Source of the DNA: Sternotherus odoratus
Lineage: Eukaryota; Chordata; Testudines; Kinosternidae
Reading direction: 5' to 3'
Assembly (NCBI GenBank): GCA_032164245.1
Contig: JAVMKO010000021.1
Span: forward strand, 11,104,285 to 11,168,284
Length of the DNA: 64,000 nucleotides
The position numbers were made by a program, and so were the translations under genes. Under the pieces are notes generated by a model. It was not told where the DNA came from. It was given only the letters and a program-made list of their open reading frames with translations, and searched no databases. Position 1 is the first letter of the stretch; the number at the start of each line of letters is the position of its first letter. Positions 30,801 through 44,490 of the stretch are shown piece after piece.

Positions 30801-32642
30801 TTAGAGTCCAAGCTGGAATGTGTAAATTCTCAGATGCACAAGAAACTACCTACTAACGACCCCATGGCATTTATCTGACCTACAGCTGGACTCAAGCCAA
30901 AAGCCCAGAGCCAGACACACAGACATTTAGAAAATTTGAATCCAGAGCCAATTTTGTGGTTTGGCTCCAGCCTTAATCTGAACATTTCCTCCTTTGCTAA
31001 GATTCAGGTCAATTTTATTTTATTTTTAATTCAGGAGAAAAGTTCAGATTATTTATTTTATTCCGCTATTTCTCTCCATGCTGATTATTGGCTGGATTTG
31101 CATATGCACAAGTTAGGGAAACTGCCTTTCTTCTCAAATAACTAAACTGGCAGCTATTTACCTTTTTTTTATTAGACTTAGAGCATGTTGGATATGGGTA
31201 ACTTTTAAAAAATAGTAGTATTTTATTTTATGTTTTAAAAATACTCTAAACTCTATAACTATGGGGCGGGGGATAGTACATGTTTTCTGTGAAACAAATT
31301 TTAAATTGGGGTGAAAAAAGCTTGTTGAAATTTTGAAAATTTGCACACACAAAAATGGCCTCTCTGTACTTAGAATAGAACTGCATTTCCTACTCCTGCC
31401 AGACCTACTCTGCTTTTGACAAAGCTTAGTGCAACTAAATTCAACAGATTATTAGTGCCTTCTGGAATCTGGCTGACTGGGTTTCCCGGCCTCAAAATAA
31501 ATTTCCATAATTTAAAATAAATAAAGAGAGAGAAGATTTTTTCCACCTCTTATTGCCACTTATTGAAAACTCACAAATTGTTTTTGTTAGGATGGTTCCA
31601 TTTGCTGCCGTGAATCATGGGCAGTGAGAGAAGAATAACCAATTGACAGGTTAATTTAGAGCTAAAATGGAAAATTTGTCAAGTTATACAAAATTTCACG
31701 GTGCTGTTCAGTATGGTGCTGGGAAAATGTCTATCACAGTTTGCATTACCAGCTCGTAATCCTATATGTACGTATCAGGAAGTGAATGCAATAGGTTAGC
31801 CACTCAGTTTTAAATTAGAGAACATACCATTTGCAATGGGGAGTTAGGATTATTCAGCAGGTATAAAAAGCCAATATGGGATTAACAGGAAGAGTAACTA
31901 CCACTAAAGGGGAGCAAAATTATACGTGAGGCATAAAACATCAGGTGCTCAAATGGGCTGGAAGGATTCAAGAAGAAGAAAAAACCCCTTTAGTGTTGTC
32001 TAATGGTAGTTCAGGCTAAGAGCTCAGAGCCAAACTTCTCACTGCACACACAATGGCTTTGGCCTTTGTGGGACAAATTCAAAATCACCACAACTAGCAA
32101 CAGGTGCAGCTGATTCACTTCATGCTAGATTATAACAGGTTTGGGGCACAAATTGCCACTTCTAAAACATCTACTGAATAGGCGCCAGTATCAGGTAAGT
32201 GCCTGTTTTACCGGGTATATATATGTCAAAGCAATCAGATACAGACTGGAGGGAGCTCGCAAGCGGTGAATAGGAAACTAAGGTTGAGTGGAAAAAAAGC
32301 ATTTCTAGCCACACAGCAGGTTGACCCTAAATCTCCTTTCCAGTCAGCTCCAGGGCACGGGAACTTTGCTCGTTTTCAGCTTAACACACACACTGTCACA
32401 ACGCAAAGCACCATGCCACGTCACAACCACCCAGACCCATAACACAACCATGTGAAGTTGTGCTGTAAACCAGCGCACCACAACTAGAGATGGCAGAAAC
32501 CTTCACAATTTTTTTTTTTTAAAAAAGTTTCCACTGGCATGTACTGGATTCATTAACACCTGAAACACAAGGAACTGGGGGAGTGCACCGCATGGACAGC
32601 AACTAAGAAAAAAAAAATGCAAGCGACTATAATGTCACTTGT

Positions 32643-32735
32643 TAAACTCTTTGGGGCAAGGAGCTGTCCTGTGTTCTGGGTTTTTACAACACCTAGCACA
32701 ATGAGGCCTTGGTCCATGACAGAGGCTCTAATCAG
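32643..32735 (+). repeat. L2/MIR-type 3' tail
   Basis: AACTCTTTGGGGCAAGGAGC, GGTTTTTACAACACCTAGC and ACAATGAGGCCTTGGTCC are clear. Confidence 0.75.
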
Positions 32736-35700
32736 AGATTAGAACCACCTGGAAACTTTGGAGATGTTTGTATCAGGACATGGACCAAAGCTTTCTGGCT
32801 CACCCCTACAAGATCTCAAACAGGCCCACAAATATGGATCCTCCAACAAAAACATCACTCTTCATTAGGCTCCACACATCACCTATAGGGCAATTGTAGC
32901 AAAACTTAAATGTAAAACCATAAACTTTGCCCCCATGTCTTCCTCACACACCCATGATCATAATCATCTACAGCTACACGCACATATATGTACACACACA
33001 CACACACACTACCATGCTTGACGGGTCCAGCGAACTACAGCTCCATGAGCGTGAAGACACTGAACATGTGCCAGAAAATGATTCCATTTCAGAAATAATT
33101 CTCCTGAGACACTCGCCAGCACAAGTAATGGAGGAGGGGGAGTGGAAGGTAAAACCATCACCCATATTCACCGGGCTTTGGTGTCACCTGGCAGTTTACA
33201 GCTTATTCCATAATTATCCACAATGTGAAATGATCACACATTTAGTGCTATTGACTCACTTGCTCATAGCACAGGATTGGACCATTGGACACTGCTGCTC
33301 AGGATTTAACACGACACTGTGGGAAACCCAAGACTAGAAGAGCAAAGAGTTTTGGAGGATAGAATAGAACTGTGCAGGGAAAGTTGTCAGAATATCTTAG
33401 ACACTAGCTGGCTCCAACCACGGATGCTAGTCTTCCCTTTTCTTCAGCTCTATAATTCACACGCTGTAAAATCTATACATTACATGCAAAGCCTGGTCAC
33501 GAAATTTGTTTTGGGTCAGGGCCTAGGATTGCAACAGCCCATCTAAAATCCATGTATGAATTACAAAACGTCTTATTTTTCATAATACAGATGTATGCGT
33601 TTCAGTAGCAATACGGACACATGATTGAAAGTCACACTTGGTGCAATGGAATGGGGCATTCCAGTCAATCTGGCCATACATTTATATCAGGCTCATCACT
33701 GTAGAATATGAACAACCAGTCTGCTCCTTGTGAAAATTCTGTTACCATGGGGCTATTTCCCCATTCTTAAACCTGCTTATCTATTCATTCACAGGTAACT
33801 ACAGTTTGATTATTGCCTCCTATTCATATCAGATCCCACCAATGCACCCAGATGCGGCCCTGCTAAGATTAATTAACACAACTGCATGTCCGAGGTACTA
33901 ATTTTCTCCCTTAGACACCTCCTCACCCTGTTTTTAATATCTTTAAGTTCCTGAAGGGCAACCACAACTTTATTCCGAAGTGCTGATCTTGGTTCTATTG
34001 TGCTATGAAAGCTGGAGAACCCCTGCTTGTGAAAACGATACCGACCCTGGAATGATTTTACAAACGGTAGCTTTTAAAATGTACATCAGGGTGATGAACT
34101 GAAATCACAACTACAGAAACACAGTGAGCTAAAAGAACCATTTCCACTAGCTCAGTCAGTCAGAGGAACCTATATGCACTCAAGGCCAGAAATACTCTGT
34201 CCCTAAGGGGTCAGTACAGTGCATGCATGGGACAGTCTGGTGAAGATTCCCAAGGGCCCCACATACATAGCATGAATGGTTAAGGAGTGTGATGACAACC
34301 ACAAGGAGGATAAAGATGGAAGGCCTTTTATCATGAAGGCAGAGACAATTGTGGATTCAGGAACCCCTCACAATAAGGTACATGATGATTTTGTGTGGCC
34401 TCAGGCCATGAGTGCTCTGAGATGCATACAACCTGGACATAAATCATTTGCTCAGGCCAGCAGATGCTTCTTTGATCTCCTTCTGCATTTATCATGCTTT
34501 TGCAGCTAGAACTGGAGGCACTGAATTGTTTGCATATTCCAACTAGCAGCATATGAATCGGGTTACCTTGTTTTTCCACATAATGCCCAAGACAGGTACA
34601 GATACAGATTTTATGCTGAGTTACATTCTTATTCCATTCTATTGTCACCTCTGCTGACACACGCGATGGAGCCTAGAGTAATCAAACACCAGAGCGGCAG
34701 GGGGCAGATGGGCAAAAGAGATGCAAAACTTCTTTGCACTATCTATACATGTTGCCTTTTTGATTAGTAAATATCCACAGCTGGACCAGAGAGAGCGGAA
34801 AGTGCGGCCTGATTTTAACTGGTGGATTCATGGCTCCATAGTGATCCTGCTTCTCTTCCCCTGCCTGGGACAACTTGGGCTTTGGTATGATGCCCACCCT
34901 CCCAGAGATGTTGTATCTCTGGACAGAGTAGGGGAAAATGGGGAAAATGGGGAGATTTCAACCGTGATAACATTTTGATGGAGCTGTGTCACAGCGGGTA
35001 CCCAAGCTGTGAATAACAGGCATCTTGCTTATCACTCTCAATTGTCAGTCAAGGGGAATCTCAGAAACAGCTCAAGGTTTTGTTAACAATCCCCATTACT
35101 GGATAGTTTTGGGTAGAAAAAAACTGGCTGGAGAGTCTCCCCCCAAAAGGGCTGTCTTATGAGAATTCTATCACTTCCCATTGGGATCAGGAGGAAAATA
35201 CAAGGGGAACTATTTTCCTCAAATGTCTCAGGGTATGTTTGCTTCTGGACAAAGCCAAGCAGTGCAAAAGTGCATGACATTTCGGAATGGACACACTTTG
35301 TAGACTCCAAGGACTTTCACTGACTGTGCAAGCTGCTTAGAGGTTTTGCAAAATTTGTTCAAAGCATGTGAAACATTTACCCTATAATTTAAAAGAAAGT
35401 TTGCTTATTTGCAACTGTTGTTCTTCCACAGTTGCCTCTGTGCATTGCCCCTTATAGGGTTTTTTTTTTTTTTTTTGGTAAGGCTAATTCAATTTTGAAA
35501 TGATATATTTGTTTTTCTAGGCTTTGCAATGTCTTTGGTACAGAAGAAACCTATGTAAACGACAAGTGAGCACCTTGGGACAGGATGCTTGTGTACATTT
35601 ATTGTATTATACTAAATATACACACACTGTATCATTTTAGGAACATTTCTGCTGTCTCCTCTCCGGCACACTCTTCCCCCGCCCCCCTCGCCTTTTCTCC

Positions 35701-36496
35701 GTATCTGTTATTCACTCTCAGCTCCATTTTATCATCCTGTTGTTTCACTGGCTTTCCCTTCTCTTCTCCTTAAAGCTCAACATTCAGATCCTAGAGTGCT
35801 CAAGTGGATAAAGTATTAGATACAATGAGTTCACTCGCCCTCAGCTGGTGAACCTTGTTAACAGTTTCCTTTTGGGTGAAGGATCAGATAATTTATAGTT
35901 GTATGGTGCTTAACACTATCAGCTGAAGGGGAGATTGTCCCAGGCCTGTCAGGACTACTGAAAGCCAGAAAGAACTGGGCACCTAGCTCCTGCTTATGCC
36001 TCTGAAAATCTGCCCCCTTAGTCTCTACTGGGAGCATCAAACCGTATTTCTGCTGAGATTTAAGACAAAAAATTTAAAGTTGAGATTTGGAGGTAGGGGA
36101 CCCGAGAGCTGTCAGGTTACAAAGGAGAGTTAAATGGCCCAAAATTGAATCTAATATAATGGGTTTTTTTCCAGCATGGAAGATTCCACTTTCTCTCAGA
36201 GATGAACCTGAACCCTAATCCTGGGAACAAATACCATTAAAAAAGAGTTTGGGAGGAGAGATTGGAATCTGAAGCCAGATCCAAATTTTGAGGCTGTCCC
36301 CTTTCCCTTGTAATGGACAGAACCAAGTTCTCAGATTCAAACACTCTGAAACATTGAATAGTTGAAATCTTGATCCATATTTTGCAGTTTGGCTTCCATC
36401 TCTCTATCTCCAGTATTTTCTGTATTTTAGGTACTAAATCCAGTGCACAAATGTATTGTCTATGTAGCTACTTCACTGGACATTGCAAACACTTTA

Positions 36497-36769
<273 letters not shown>

Positions 36770-37616
36770 TTATATTATGCTCTTGCTTACATGCTCCCAA
36801 CTGATAACGTGTGCATTGCCCTTACATAATGCCACACCCCTGGGTGGCTGGCTGGCACAGGGGATTGACCTTGGAGCCTCTGTATCTCAATGCAGGAGCC
36901 TCTATCGCTTGAATGAAAAGACTCACCTCTATTAGCTAATGCACCCGCAGCCTCATGGTTGCCTAGCTATGTTCCAGCCACCACTACAGGGGGGTCAGCA
37001 TGCTTGCTACAGTGACTGGGTGATTAGTACATGTATCAGGGTTGGGACAACAACTAAAGCAAGTAATTATTTTAAACAGCTGTATTTACAAGAATGGTGA
37101 TGGTTTTCCTGGTTGATTGATCTGAATTGCTAATCCCTTTCCATCCATCCTTGTAACGGATCTATTTCCGATTTCCTTTCTAAATACGAAAGTACTACAG
37201 GGAAAGAGAGATTGATCGTTGCACTGATTTCCCATGCAGCTGAATATTTAATCCGGGTGGCATGAGAAGCGGACACACAGCTACTGTGAAACCTTTGGGG
37301 TGGGGGAATCTCATTTGTGAACCTGGCAACTGAAATGCAACAAACAATTTTAAAATCCATTTTAATAAAGGAGAAAAAAAAGTTGTATAGATCTTGCTAA
37401 AGGAACTCTCTGTGTTCATCAACTCATGTTCTATCTCAGGAGTAAACCAAAACATCTATATTACTCATCGGAAATTAAAATCCACATTGAGCCTGAAGGG
37501 CTTCAATTACTTCTCAAAAGCTAGATCCTGCCACACTTACACTGAGTAGGAACTAAGGTTCAGGCAATGGGAGTTAGTTGCCTATATACCTTTGAGGGTC
37601 GTGGCCTTATCGAATA

Positions 37617-37941
37617 CAGTAGCACCTCAGAGTTATGAACACCGGAGTTACAAACTGACTAGTCAACCACACACCTCATTTGGAACCGGAAGGAGGCAAT
37701 CAGGAAGCAGCAGAGACCCCCCAAAAAAGTGCAAACACACCACAGTGCTGTATTAAATGTAAACTACAAACAAAATAAAGGGAAAGCAGCATTTTTCTTC
37801 TGCATAGTAAAGTTTCAAAGTTGTATTAAGTCAACATTCAGTTGTAAGCTTTTGAAAGAATCACCATCACGCTTCGTTCAGAGTTGCAAACGTTTCAGCA
37901 ACCTCCATTCCCAAGGCATTCGTGACTCTGATGTTCTACGG
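37617..37941. mobile_element. Tigger/mariner-like MITE
   Basis: It begins CAGTAGCACCTCAGAGTTAT and ends with the approximate inverse TGACTCTGATGTTCTACGG. TA lies directly outside each end (37615-37616 and 37942-37943), the expected target duplication of the Tc1/mariner superfamily. The interior has no open frame, so it is non-autonomous. Confidence 0.75.
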
Positions 37942-39143
37942 TAGCCCCATGGGAATGAGGGGAGGTGCTCTGATGAGTAAAGCAGAATGTGGCCCTAAGT
38001 TGAGGGTCTTTATCGCTACAGATTCTCTACCCTGGAGACTGAAATCCTGGATCCACAGATCACTGGATACGCCAGGGCTTCATGCATCTGCAGGGAACAC
38101 CTTATAGCAGTGTGTCCCAAGGTGAACCGGCCCCTTTAAGAGAGTCTGAACTTAGCCTCACCTGTGAGCAGTGTCCCTCCCAGACACTGGGAACCCCCTT
38201 GCTGAACTCCCAGTTCTATGATCAGGAAGATAAAATAGTCCCAGGTGAAGCTGAGCCCAAAGTCCTGTGACACTGCCTACACACACAGCAGATTCAATCC
38301 TCTGCCCCTCTGCTGAAACTAACAACCGTACCAATTGCGTGGCTGGTTTTAGTGTACGGAAGGGCATCAGTTCCATCAACAGATGGGACTGAGGCCGGCA
38401 GCCCATTTCACAGAGCCCAACCAACAAGGGGCAATGAATGATCAACTCTGCTTGTTTCAAAACACTGACCCGGGAGTTGTAAAGCTCTGCATCCCATTGA
38501 CCATACCCAACTATATAGTTTTCACTCCATTTTATGATCTGAGCTAATGAAAGGGCAAGGTCTCGGGTCACAGATGGAACAGTTCAACCCCATGGTAGCT
38601 TTGGAAATTAGAGAATAAATCCTATCTCCTGAAGCCATTAGTGACACTCCTTCGTGAAGACACAAATGCATAGCACACCTTAAATTCTTCAGGAAAGGCA
38701 TCTGGTAATGACGACAAGAGAAGCTCTGCAAGACCCCTGTAGTAAAGTGTTCAGTGAGCTGGGGTCTGTCTCTCTGCTTTCTCTACTCCCCAACTAACGA
38801 TGACCAAAGGAAAATATGGGGCTATCCTGGAAAGCTCCTCTTTTACATCTCACACCGTGACTTTGGATTCTTTGATCTCCAGACAGCTCCCAATGTGTCA
38901 CCCAGTTTTAAACAAGAAAACTTGTGCACGCTCTGGTCCAACAGGTCCCATATTCACCTTTGATCCACAACCATATCCCTATCCACAGCCTGCCGAGTCC
39001 AGATTTCAGTTTCACTGAAGTCCTTCAATCCTAATGTGTTTGTTTTCCTTACTGCATCACAGAACTACAAAATGCCATGGTGGATCCAATAAGGATGAAA
39101 TGCACTTAGTGTGACTCCATAGTTTTTATGATCATACAAGCCA

Positions 39144-39327
39144 AAGAATCATAAAATCTCAGAGCTGGAAGGGACCTCAGAAGATCACCTAGTCCAACCC
39201 CCTGTACAAAGCAGGACCAATCCCTATTTTTGCCCCATATCCTAAAATGGCCCCCTCAAGGATTGAACTCACAGTGCTGCATTTAGCGGGCCAATGCTCA
39301 AACCACAGAGATATCTCTTCACCCCTA
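39144..39327 (-). mobile_element. Turtle tRNA-derived SINE (antisense copy)
   Basis: On the plus strand CCCCCTCAAGGATTGAACTC and GGCCAATGCTCAAACCAC are the reverse complement of the pol III head. AATCATAAAATCTCAGAGC to TAGTCCAACCCCCTG is the CR1-like tail. It is the same family as 11776-12022. Confidence 0.88.
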
Positions 39328-39713
39328 AATAAGTTGTAGAGCTGGGATTCAAACTTGGATTTGAGTCCCAGTGCCTTAGCATAAATCCATCCTGTCTTCT
39401 GTATTTATCCCTTTTTTAACTCTATGATGGAGGCAAAAGTATCCCTCAACATCCCCTGCTACCAAACGATTCAATAGTGACTGGAATATAAAGAACAAAA
39501 GCACTCATGCATTCCTTTTTACCCCCCTTGTAATACAAAAACAAGGGGGCAGCTCATGAAATTATAAGGCAACATGCTTAGAAAGAATCAAAGGAAATAG
39601 ATTGTGTGTGATTTGATGCAGTGCATAATTAACCCATGGAACTCTCTGGAACAAGACATGTATATGAATAATAAGAATATCACCTGCATTATACCAGCCA
39701 GGGTAGATGCTTT

Positions 39714-40946
39714 TATTCATAAAATATTAGGGTTGGAAGGGACCTATGGAGGTCATCTAGTCCAACCCCCTTCTCAAAGCAGGACCAATCCCCAATAAAT
39801 CATTCCAGCCAGAGCTTTATCAAGCCTGAAATTAAAAACCTCTAAGGACGGAGATTCTACCACCTCCCTAGGGAACCCATTCCAATGCTTCACCACCCTC
39901 CTAGTGAAAATGTTTTTCCTAATATCCAACCTAAACCTTCCTCACTGCAACTTGAGACCATTACTTCTTGTTCGGTCATCTACTACCACTGAGAACAGTC
40001 TAGATCCATCCTCTTTAGAACCCCCTTTCAGGTAGTTGAAAGCAGCTATCAAATCTCCCCTCAGTCTTCTCTTCTGTAGATTAAACAATCCCAGTTCTCT
40101 CAGCCTCTCCTCATAAGTCATGCACTCCAGGCCCCTAATGATTTTTGTTGCCCTTCTCTGGACTCTCCAATTTTTCCACATCCTTCTTGTCGTGTGGACC
40201 CCAAAATTGGACACAGTACTCCAGATGAGGCCTCACCAATGTCGAATAGAGGGGAACAATCACGTCCCTCGATCTGCTGGCAATGCCCCTACTTATACAG
40301 CCCAAAATGCCATTAGCCTTCTTGGCAACAAGGGCACACTGTTGACTCATATCCAGTTTCTCATCCACTGTAATCCCTAGGTCCTTTTCTGCAGAACTGC
40401 TGCCTAGCCATTCGGTCCCTAGTCTGTAGCAGTGCATGCGATTCTTCCATCCTAAGTGCAGGGCTCTGCACTTCTCCTTGTTGAACCTCATCAAATTTCT
40501 TTTGGCCCAGTCCTCTAATTTGTCTAGGTCCCTCTGTATCCTATCCCTACCCTCCAGTGTATCTACCACTCCTCCCAGTTTGGTGTCATCTGCAAACTTG
40601 CTGAGGGTGCAGTCCACACCATCCTCCAGATCATTGATAAAGATATTGAATAAAACCGACCCCAGGACTGACCCTTGGGGCACTCCGCTTGATACCGGCT
40701 GCCAACTAGACATGGAGCCACTGATCACTATCCGTTGAGCCCGACGATCCAGCCAGTTTTCTATCCACCTTATGGTCCATTCATCCAGCCCATACTTCTT
40801 TAATTTGCTGGCAAGAATATTGTGGGAGACCGTATCAAAAGCTTTGCGAAAGTCAAGGAATAACAAATCCACTGCTTTCCCCTCATCCACAGAGCCAGTT
40901 ATCTCATCGTAGAAGACAATTAGGTTAGTCGGGCATGATTTGCCCT
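39714..40946 (-). mobile_element. CR1 LINE, 5'-truncated, with partial RT open frame
   Basis: This fragment ends at the left with the reverse complement of the usual CR1 3' terminus (GGTTGGAAGGGACC, then TAGTCCAACCCCC). On the minus strand an open frame of about 270 codons covers reverse transcriptase from [20 protein letters not shown] and [19 protein letters not shown] through [16 protein letters not shown] to the catalytic [10 protein letters not shown] motif and [13 protein letters not shown] frameshift near 40170 separates it from the C-terminal [20 protein letters not shown] part. The 5' end, with endonuclease and ORF1, is missing, so it is not mobile by itself. It lies in the same orientation as CSMD2. 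Confidence 0.93.
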
Positions 40947-40962
40947 TTGTATCAACCTTCAT

Positions 40963-41145
40963 TCTTCAGGTCATGAGTCAACCCCCAAACACTTGGGTTT
41001 AGGAACAAATCCTCCCTGGGGAACATTACTGCTTAAATGACATAATTATGTGTGTTTTACACTGATCTGGTATTGGCCACTGTCAGATACAGGATTGGAT
41101 GGACCATTGGTCTCACCTAGTGTGATATTCGCTATGTTCTTAAAG
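40963..41145 (+). mobile_element. CR1-like 3' tail, other subfamily
   Basis: CTGATCTGGTATTGGCCACTG, GGATTGGATGGACCATTGG and GCTATGTTCTTA mark a CR1-type 3' end in plus orientation, directly beside the truncated 5' end of the previous element. Confidence 0.7.
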
Positions 41146-41162
41146 CCCTCATTTTGCATATC

Positions 41163-41278
41163 CTGTATGGGTAGGGCAAGGATTGTCTCTTTTCTATGTT
41201 TGTACAGCACCCTGCACACTGGGGCCTCAATCCTGATTGGACACTACCATGATATGAACATTTAATCCTCGTCATAAT
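41163..41278 (+). repeat. L2/MIR-type 3' tail
   Basis: GTAGGGCAAGGATTGTCTC, TGTTTGTACAGCACCCTGC and ACACTGGGGCCTCAATCC identify the tail; it ends near CATAATAAGG. Confidence 0.75.
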
Positions 41279-42591
41279 AAGGAGGCCTGAAAGTTGTTCT
41301 GTATGAGCAGAGCCTCACTGCAAGGTTCCACCCCTGGAGAGCTCATTGCATGATAGGGGCCTAAGTCTCCATCGCAATGGAGGGAGATACTTACAAAATG
41401 CAAGTTGGGCTGCTAAATTTGTGTCAACATTATTTCTCTGCATTGCCACATTCCATTTCAACATCAATTCCCCCACACAGTTCTAAAGTAGACAGATGAC
41501 ACTTCTCATGTGGAGATGTACAGGTAGCAAGAGATTAATTGTATTTTGACTTTGGGAAAATCGTGTATGTGATTTGCTGTTATCTGCTTTCATACAGTTT
41601 CATTTCTAAAGAGTTCCTTCCCTCTCTATCGCTATTAGCGACGCTATTTTATTCCTTTAAAGCCTTCTTCAGTGCTTCAGCGCTATTAATCTGTGTTCCA
41701 TTCATCTCATCTTCCACTTTCTCTGGTTTTTATCCCCATCATCTGTGATCAGCTTCACTGTCTTTTCTCCCAGTTTTCAATTTCTAACACCAAATTGGAA
41801 ACTTCTTTTATGACATTTCTCTTAAGGAGGAAATCACATAAGCCACGATTTGTATTAATCCATCTAATATTTCAATGTGATTTGAATATCAACAAGTTAT
41901 ATTATACTGTTATATTGACTCTAGGCAACTTTAGATACAGGTATATTTTCAACAGAAGCCACGACAGAGCATCTGGTTTCTGTTATTGCATTTTATGTCA
42001 TGCACTAAAAAGTTATCATGAGGTAATGGGGTCCAAAAATATGATCTAACATAATTTAATATTAATAGAAAAGTTTTCATGAAGTGTATTTCTTTTCGGC
42101 TTTTCGGTGAAAACAGTTTGGATTTAAATGTTATCCCGCAGGCTTTGCAAATACTGAGAAACAAGAGAGTGAAACAGACTGGATACAACAGTGAAACTGA
42201 CCAGTTTATTGTTATTTTCCAAACAGAGCAAAGTGCTAGACCAATAGTGTAAATTATGAAAAGGAAATTCAACTTTTAAGAGTCTTACAGTTCTAATAAT
42301 TTACAGGAAGGGCATTTCTTTAAAGCATATGCGATTGAAACCAAACAGAAATGTGGACAACTGTTTTAACTTTATTTTGCTTTTTACATTTCCTTAAAAA
42401 ATATAGAAACACTGCATTTTTGCTCAGCCTTTTCCTTTCTTCTCTTGAAAACTTGATATATCGAATTATTAAATATGAGCAATTATAGCAGCCATGAACA
42501 AGATGTCTTTCATTCAACATTCTCCAAAGATTGCCAATAGTTGATGTCTGTATGGATTACAAAAATTCTTGCCTTGTTTTATACTTTTACT

Positions 42592-43226
42592 AGCAAAAAT
42601 ACCCGGCATTGCTCGGAGTATTTGTAATTGGAAACTGGGATGTAAAATGACTACAATGTTTTTTATTAATACAAATTTTGTTCAGAAGTCTCATTTTGTC
42701 TAATTAATTTCATTCTCTTGCATTTAGATGTGGGGGGGAGAGGGGAGAGACCTGAGCGAGTGGGGGGGGCTGTAGAAAGGAGGGGGGAAGAGGGGAGAGA
42801 GCTGAATGAGTGCGAGGGCCATTGGAGGGGGGTGAGATTTTAAAAATTTTCTGTTCTTACCTGAGGGGGGAGAGAGCTGAGCGAGTGCGGGGTCCGTTGG
42901 AGGGGGGAGGGGGCAGAGAGCTGAGCGAGTGCGGGGTCCATTGGAGGGGGGTATTATGACATCATAACTATGTCACAGAGAACAGCAGGTGTTAACCTGC
43001 TGCCCAGCTGATGTTAATGGGCTTTAAAGAATTTCATCCCTGGGGGGCGTCAGAGGTGAGATTTGAAAAATTTTCGACTCTTACCCTGATTAGGACCCTA
43101 AAGCCTATAACTGTACCAAATTTCAAGTCTCTAGCTCAAACGGTGTGGAAGGAGTAAGGCAGCATACATACACGCACGCATACACACACGCATACACCAT
43201 TTGACTTTTATATATATAGATTTATT
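42592..43226. mobile_element. 635 bp element with 8 bp target duplication and G-rich minisatellite
   Basis: CTTTTACT occurs exactly at both borders (42584-42591 and 43227-43234). Inside, the left edge reads AGCAAAAATACCCGGCATTG and the right edge ends TTTTATATATATAGATTT. The middle (about 42725-42960) holds a G-rich minisatellite whose unit contains GAGAGCTGAGCGAGTGCGGGG, and GTGAGATTTTAAAAATTTTC at 42831 recurs in altered form near 43055. The texture (AGCAAAAATACCCG start, ATATATAGATT end) resembles Penelope-like or related non-LTR elements, but the family is not established. There is no open frame. Confidence 0.65.
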
Positions 43227-44124
43227 CTTTTACTTAGTAAAACAGAAACATTTTTAAAAAAATTAACTGCTGCAGCACAGAGTAACGCTGCCCCAGGAAC
43301 AGAAGAACCAGGCTGTGACTCAAGAGAGTTGCTCTGGGGGGAAACTTGATCTGCCCCAGGGCTATATCTGGCATAGCTTACTTCCGTCTCCGCCCTGATA
43401 TGGCACTAAGGTGGAGCTATGGGTCCAGACACATCACAAGGCACAAAAGAACATTCAGGGACCTATTTATGCACAGAGAGGGCTGCATTTAAAGTACCCA
43501 GATTAGGCTTCTTTATGAAGTTTGAACCTCAGTGTAACTCTGAAAACAACATCCTGGGCCTTGTCTAGTCTCCTCGTAAAAAAGATCCAACCTAAAAGAC
43601 TTCGTAGACTCAGAGTTGAAGGGGTAGCAGTCCCTGAGAGAGTGGGTCAAGGATACACTGACAAGATACACGCTTAGCTAACATAGTCACATCCATGCTT
43701 GGCCTACCTACATTTGCCAGCTATGAGAAGCCTGTGGCAAGTACTCAAGCAGAACGGAGATGACCAGGGTTGACAAGTTGACAAGTAGTGGGTTAAGGAC
43801 TGCTGCATGGGATTATTGTCGGAGTGCTTTGCAGAGGGATCCGATATTGAGAGAGGTGATACTAGCACGTGAGGCGGTGAAGAACCATTTCCCCCTGAAG
43901 AGGACTGTTTGCTGTTGTAAGCGCTACAGTATTAGATTCACTCCGGTGCATTCCAGCAGTAAAAGAGTCTTCATTTCCGAAACATCTTTATGCGCCAGAG
44001 ATTAAAAAACATCCCTGGGCAGGGACAGCTTCATTGCATCCAGAAAGGGTGGTGAACTCCATTTCCTCTCCCCTGTCCTGGATGCAGCTGACAGGTGAAT
44101 GCATGAACACTGGCAATGCAATTC

Positions 44125-44490
44125 ATAGATTCCAAGGCCAAAAGGGATCATTGCAATCATCTAGCCTGACTTCCTGTATGATACAGGCCCAAAATATGTC
44201 CTAGAGCAGAGCTTTTGGAAAAATCCTCTGATCTTGGTTTAAAAATCGTCAGGGATGGAGGATCTACCAGGACCTTTGGTAACTTGCTCCAATATAAATG
44301 CTCTTGCTGTTAAAATTTTACACCTTATTTCCAGTCTGAATTTGTCTAGCTTCAACTTCCAGCCACTGAATCGTGTTACACCTTTCTCTGCTAGATTAAA
44401 GACCCCGTTATTCAATATCTGGTCCCTAAATAGGTACTTCTAGGCGATAATCAAGTCACCCATGAGCCTTCTCTTTGTTAAGATAAATAG
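44125..44490 (-). mobile_element. CR1 LINE, older subfamily
   Basis: TTCATAGATTCCAAGGCCAA, GGGATCATTGCAATCATCTAG, CTGACTTCCTGTATGATAC and later CCAGTCTGAATTTGTCTAGC are the reverse complement of a CR1 3' region of a different, older subfamily than the 39.7 kb copy. Confidence 0.85.

Noticed and set aside
40135..40962. 275-codon minus-strand open frame as a host gene
   Set aside because: It encodes CR1 reverse transcriptase (FADDTKL and neighbouring motifs) and lies in a truncated LINE.
42725..42960. CRISPR-like array from the G-rich repeats
   Set aside because: Units are irregular, G-rich and without distinct spacers, in a vertebrate intron; it is a degenerate minisatellite.
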